37,500 nt of DNA from Conus ventricosus (Eukaryota; Mollusca; Gastropoda; Neogastropoda; Conidae): contig CM031601.1 of the NCBI GenBank assembly GCA_018398815.1, positions 27,930,071 through 27,967,570 of the forward strand. Reading direction: 5' to 3'. Below are positions 34,142 through 37,500 of the stretch, one piece after another; position 1 is the first letter of the stretch; every line of letters begins with the position of its first letter. Position numbers and translations under genes: made by a program. Below the pieces are notes generated by a model. The model made no database searches and had not been told where the DNA came from. It saw only the letters and a list, made by a program, of their open reading frames with translations.

Positions 34142-34167
34142 TTTTCGCGTTTTTTTATGGAAGTCAG
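34142..34167 (-). repeat. Right TIR of the Tc1-like element
   Basis: Exact inverse of 32,659-32,684, followed by TA at 34,168-34,169. Confidence 0.95.
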
Positions 34168-34362
34168 TATATATACTCTCAACAGTTGGCCAGTCAATAC
34201 GTTCATGATGCTGTCACAGTATACACCTCATTGAGCATGCTCATCATGTGAGAATAATGTAATGTATTGTAACGTAAAAGGATATTTATAGAGCGCTTTA
34301 CCTCGCAAGAGCCCAAAGCGCATATTACAGAAAAACATGATAAAATTATAATTCATATTCAA

Positions 34363-34405
<43 letters not shown>

Positions 34406-34422
34406 CACATGCGCGCGCGCGT

Positions 34423-34519
<97 letters not shown>
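34363..34519 (+). repeat. (CA)n microsatellite with GCGCGC core, in the LINE 3' UTR
   Basis: CA tracts interrupted by AACACATGCGCGCGCGCGTGC at about 34,403-34,423, minus one base at either end, and by ATACCA near 34,481. Alternating purine-pyrimidine throughout. All frames are open (Cys-Val and His-Thr repeats), so none is a gene. Confidence 0.97.
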
Positions 34520-34521
<2 letters not shown>

Positions 34522-34603
34522 CCAAAAACCTCACACACGCAGACAGACACAGGAGCGCGTTCAACACCAGCAAACACCTGTGCACAGTGGTAAGTGGATA
34601 TTG

Positions 34604-35094
34604 TTAATCAATCCGAGGGAAAAGATGTGTCTTTAGGGAGGTTTTAAAAGTCTCTAAAGAGTCTGTGTTACGCAGAGAAGAAGGGAGACTATTCCACAGA
34701 GCAGGTGCCTGGTAAGAGAAAGATCGTTGGCCTGAAGTTTTCAGGCTAGCGGAGGGAAGCTGAAGCAGACGAGAATCGGTGGATGGCGTAAGTTGCGAGA
34801 CGGAACATAGAGATGGAGGAGGTCAGAGAGGTAGGAGGGAGCCAGATTATTCAGTGATTTGAAAACCAGGAGGAGAACTTCAAAGTCAATGCGAGATCCT
34901 GAATTGGGAGCCAGTGTAAGGATGACAGAATTGGTGATATGTGATCAGATCTAGAGGAGCGGGAGATCAGACGGGCGGCATTGTTCTGAACTTTTTGAAG
35001 TTTAGAGATGAGCGTTAAGTGACAACCGGCAAGGAGGGAGTTACAATAGTCGAGCGGAGACAGAACAAAAGCACAGATTAGAGTCTTCAGGGCA
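34604..35094 (-). pseudogene. LINE reverse transcriptase ORF2, C-terminal fragment
   Basis: The minus-strand translation gives the conserved region downstream of the reverse transcriptase core: LDYCNSLLAGC, LISKLQKVQNNAARLI, RSDHISPILSSLHWLPI, then after a frameshift near 34,885 RIDFEVLLLVFKSLN and APSYLSDLL, and after more damage QRSFSYQAPALWNSLP and LETFKTSLKTHLF, ending at TAA (34,604-34,606). These blocks, in this order, are characteristic of the C-terminus of CR1/L2/Rex-type LINE proteins. All catalytic parts upstream (endonuclease and the reverse transcriptase palm) are absent. At least one frameshift and one internal stop make it a dead fragment. Confidence 0.88.
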
Positions 35095-35099
35095 TTTTA

Positions 35100-35706
35100 A
35101 TAAGAAGGGAATAAAAATGGAATACCACAGATTTGATCCACTTGTAAAAGATTAGACTGCGTTATTGGGTAAATCATTTTCTCTCCTGCGCATTTTCTTC
35201 CTCTACAGATTTACAATGTCTATCAGAACTTTGATCATTTTTTTTCCATTACCGCCATCATTTTGTTCCACACTTGCTTTTTCTTTTTTTTTCTTCTCCA
35301 TTTTTCTCCCCTTTTCTCTTCTTGCGCACATGCGACTTTTTCTCATTTACTCTTTTTTTTCACTCCTATTTTTTGTTGTTGTTGTTGTCTTTTTGTTGTC
35401 TTATCTTTTTTTGCTTCTTTCTTGCTTTTTTTCTGCCTATTTTTTTTTTACTGAGCATTTCTTAGCCTCTTATTTCAATTGCAAATAATCCCTATATACT
35501 TTTCTGAAGTCGAATTCAGTTTTATCCTGTCTTGTGTCCTTTTCCTTTGCATCTTTTTTCTTTTCCTTTCTGTTTTCTTTCTTTCTTTATTTATCTTTTT
35601 GTTAACTCATTTATTTACTTTTTTGTCTTTTGAGTTCCCTCTCTAGCATCCTTTTTTTGGTTTGTTTTAATTTCATTTACAACCTGGACTGCCTGTCTCT
35701 GTCCCT

Positions 35707-35708
<2 letters not shown>
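35100..35708. other. T-rich spacer of unit copy D, no gene seen
   Basis: Matches the T-rich spacers at 24,485-25,250 and 28,700-29,345: CAGATTTGATCCACTTGTAA, then TTCTTCCTCTACA, and AATTGCAAATAATCC followed by GAAGTCGA. Non-coding. Confidence 0.6.
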
Positions 35709-35776
<68 letters not shown>

Positions 35777-35917
35777 TGTGATACATGCATGTATTATTGT
35801 TTGAAAGTAATTTCAATTTTCAGTGTCATGTTTGTAATTATAAATATGTATGTCATAACTTTTAGGGCAGCGGTCACGAATGTAATGTCTCTTAACAAGA
35901 GATGATAAAGTTGTCTG

Positions 35918-35955
<38 letters not shown>

Positions 35956-35968
35956 GTCTGTCTGTCTC

Positions 35969-36007
<39 letters not shown>
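35709..36007 (+). repeat. Two (CT)n microsatellites with a short spacer
   Basis: A pure CT tract lies at 35,709-35,772 and a CT tract with CTGT units at 35,920-36,007. The 147-bp spacer between them is non-coding. Confidence 0.95.
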
Positions 36008-36009
<2 letters not shown>

Positions 36010-36011
<2 letters not shown>

Positions 36012-36500
36012 AAATTTTATTCTTTCTGCGTTACTTGTTTATGGGTGAACCAGCAAACAACCGCTTCTGGCGAAGATCACCAGCGTCCCAGGGAAATTGG
36101 ACATCAACGATACCGCTGCTTCCTGACGGCAGATGTGGAGTTTAATCGATCAAACAAGACCGCGCCTCCTCATCAGTCTCTGGTTTCCGCTCCTTTGACC
36201 CCAAATGGTGTGTTGACCATGGGGACGCTGTTATGCGGATTTTCAAACTTGAGTTACGGGCCTTAGGGCACGAATCGAAAGTCAGCGACGTAAGGATGGA
36301 TAATTAGAACACTGTAGAAGCTGCCTTTGAAAAGGGGGAATAACTAGGGGGCGTTGGCACGGTAAGGTGAACAAGTTTAGCCGAGTGTGGACTTCTTCAG
36401 CTTCTGGGCTGTTGATAAACTTTTTGGAGATAAGATGTGTACTTTTGAAAAAGAAATTGTCTGGGGTGTTAGTCTGTATAAGGTCAACCCAATTCATTCA
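36010..36500 (+). repeat. Module R2 (unit copy D)
   Basis: Collinear with 25,985-26,480 and more complete on the left: GGGTGAACCAGCAAACAACC, GGACATCAACGATACC, GAGTTTAATCGATCAAAC, GGATGGATAATTAGAACAC, GGGGGCGTTGGCACGG and AGCTTCTGGGCTGTTGAT. Its left part resembles the direct half of module R, showing that R2 is a full, older relative of R. Confidence 0.78.
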
Positions 36501-37223
36501 TTCACTAGAATGATTTAGCCAATATGCAGCAATGAATTATTTGAAAATTTCAAAAAGGGTAGCAACATGAAATCAAAATTTCTTTGCTATGGCGTGAAAG
36601 TTAACACTTTCACATATGTGCAGTACTCTCACTCCATTAAAGCCCTGTGTGACTAGGGAGAAACTTTCCCAGAAGGAAGATCCTGCATGTCTGGGGCGAG
36701 TCTTGGACCTCTTTGGTGGTCAGATACTAGTTCCCAGCATGTCTCTTCAGATCCCATTTCAAGCCCTTCCTGCAGATAATAGATGGTTTGTACCATTCAC
36801 CGAGTCGTCTATTTCAGTTCACACATTATCGGTATACCCCTGCTTTTCAACATTCTTTCTTCGCCGTCCTGTCCCCTCCCTCCCTCACCCCCCCCCCCCC
36901 CCCCCCCTCCTGTTTTTCCTGTCTACTTTTCCCCTCTCAAAGTAAAATGAATGACAGAGTGGGATCTGCACGAGAAACAGGCGTGCAGCACGCCGTCAGT
37001 AAATTAACAGTACCAGAACTAAAACTCTGAATAAACTACACTGCAGCTAAGCACTTACTGTTGTCAGTAGAGGGGGTACTTGCTGTCTACGCATGGTGTA
37101 CGAGACACCAGTCAACGCCACCAAAGTGACTCAGCAGCAGTGCAGTGTGGGTTTTTTTTCCCCATCTTTATGACAGTGTTAGGACGAGTGGCTATTGACA
37201 GCTCTCTGTGGGCTGTCAGTGCT
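36500..37223 (+). repeat. Duplicated non-coding segment (copy D), with C tract
   Basis: Collinear with about 26,385-27,035: TGACTAGGGAGAAACTTTCC, CAGATCCCATTTCAAGC, ATAGATGGTTTGTACC, a poly-C tract (36,888-36,908), GCGTGCAGCACGCCGTCAGT and TGACAGTGTTAGGACGAGTG. It carries about 70 bp (37,075-37,145) absent from the earlier copy. Confidence 0.78.
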
Positions 37224-37500
37224 GGAGATGAGACGACAACAGTCTTGATGTGGCCATGTACAGGGGGCAGTGTTGTAGTGCAGGAGATGAGACGACAACA
37301 ATCTTGATGTGGCCATGTACAGGGGGCAGTGTTGTAGTGCAGGAGATGAGACGACAACAATCTTGATGTGGCCATGTACAGGGGGCAGTGTTGTAGTGCT
37401 GGAGATGAGACGACAACAATCTTGATGTGGCCATGTACAGGGGACAGTGTTGTAGTGCAGGAGATGAGACGACAACAATCTTGATGTGGCCATGTACAGG
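37224..37500 (+). repeat. 59-bp minisatellite, at least 4.7 copies, cut by window end
   Basis: Units start GGAGATGAGACGACAACA at 37,224, 37,283, 37,342, 37,401 and 37,460, exactly 59 bp apart. They are nearly identical: one change at position 19 of unit 1, an A/T change at the last base of unit 3, and one G-to-A change in unit 4. The array continues beyond the window. A 59-bp period shifts frame each unit, so the repeating peptide seen in all frames is not evidence for a gene. Confidence 0.97.

Larger units (their letters stand above)
32659..34167 (-). mobile_element. Tc1-like DNA transposon, 1,509 bp
   Basis: Perfect 26-bp terminal inverted repeats begin CTGACTTCCATAAAAA at each end (32,659-32,684 and 34,142-34,167). 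TA dinucleotides flank both ends (32,657-32,658 and 34,168-34,169), the target duplication of Tc1/mariner elements. It contains one transposase frame on the minus strand. The insertion lies in a copy of the local repeated unit: the left flank (CTTAGACAAATA) and right flank (CAGTTGGCCAGTCAATAC) join into the uninterrupted sequence found at 24,375-24,420 and 28,605-28,650. Confidence 0.95.
34256..35094 (-). mobile_element. 5'-truncated non-LTR retrotransposon (LINE) 3' end
   Basis: Read on the minus strand: the C-terminal part of a reverse transcriptase ORF (35,094 to 34,604), then a 3' untranslated region carrying a CA/GT microsatellite (34,363-34,519), then a tail with GCTCTTGCGAG, AAGCGCTCTATAAATA and short TACATT repeats ending near 34,256. 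GAATAA occurs just outside the tail (34,252-34,257) and near the 5' break (35,109-35,114), a possible short target duplication. The 5' truncation is typical of target-primed reverse transcription. The family is probably CR1/L2-like from the shape of the ORF end and the tail (inference). Confidence 0.8.

Noticed and set aside
33892..34206. N-terminal extension of the Tc1 transposase to 345+105 codons
   Set aside because: The upstream open part overlaps the TIR and does not resemble the family. The ATG at 33,891 gives the canonical length and N-terminus.
34228..34636. Cys-Val-rich and His-Thr-rich frames
   Set aside because: They are translations of the (CA)n/(GT)n microsatellite in the LINE 3' untranslated region.
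37080..37493. Frames encoding a repeated peptide in the 59-bp minisatellite
   Set aside because: The 59-bp period changes frame every unit, and all three minus-strand frames give the same peptide in turn. No start or upstream coding context supports a gene.
37224..37500. A CRISPR-like array
   Set aside because: Units are contiguous and identical throughout with no variable spacers, so it is a minisatellite. The genome is eukaryotic.

Overview
The window looks like repeat-dense intergenic or intronic DNA from an animal, most likely a marine mollusc. The inference rests on a tRNA-derived SINE with a gastropod/bivalve-like tail, a Tc1-type transposon, a FLYWCH-containing MULE, a decayed non-LTR retrotransposon and very abundant (CT)n, (GT)n and (ATC)n microsatellites. 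I see no host exon, no intact protein-coding gene and no genuine RNA gene. Most long open frames are translated microsatellites.

Layout. (1) 1-5,220: clean sequence with a module called R here (full copy at 1,848-2,460, 3' arm at 15-190), each followed by a degenerate 31-bp minisatellite; microsatellites; a duplicated ~120-bp unit; and a minus-strand SINE at 3,760-4,273. (2) About 5,225-22,290: a stretch of very different texture, in which homopolymers are swollen and single bases lost. It contains a corrupted second copy of 1-5,220 (about 6,975-12,060), an unmatched block (12,060-17,755), and a corrupted second copy of 22,300-26,650 (17,755-22,290). The best explanation is an unpolished gap-filling sequence whose two ends overlap the flanking contigs and were not trimmed, so roughly 9-10 kb of the window may be false duplication. 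(3) 22,300-30,370: clean, diverged copies of a complex 4-5 kb unit. Each has a chimeric module L, whose second half is the inverse of the second half of module R, then compound microsatellites, a T-rich spacer and module R. (4) 30,560-35,100: a transposon cluster on the minus strand: a 1,993-bp MULE with a 9-bp target duplication and TIRs made of 15-bp tandem repeats; a 1,509-bp Tc1-like element with perfect 26-bp TIRs and a transposase broken by one stop; and a 5'-truncated LINE 3' end. (5) 35,100-37,500: a further copy of the unit, ending in a 59-bp minisatellite that runs off the window.

How it fits together. The Tc1 element and the LINE sit inside one copy of the repeated unit; the other copies show the matching positions without insertions. 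The LINE and the SINE share a 3' tail, as expected if the LINE machinery mobilised the SINE. No new multi-gene system is visible. The strongest biological signals are the TIR architecture of the MULE, the inverted-arm structure of the repeated unit, the LINE/SINE partnership and a locally expanding minisatellite. The strongest technical signal is the corrupted 17-kb patch.
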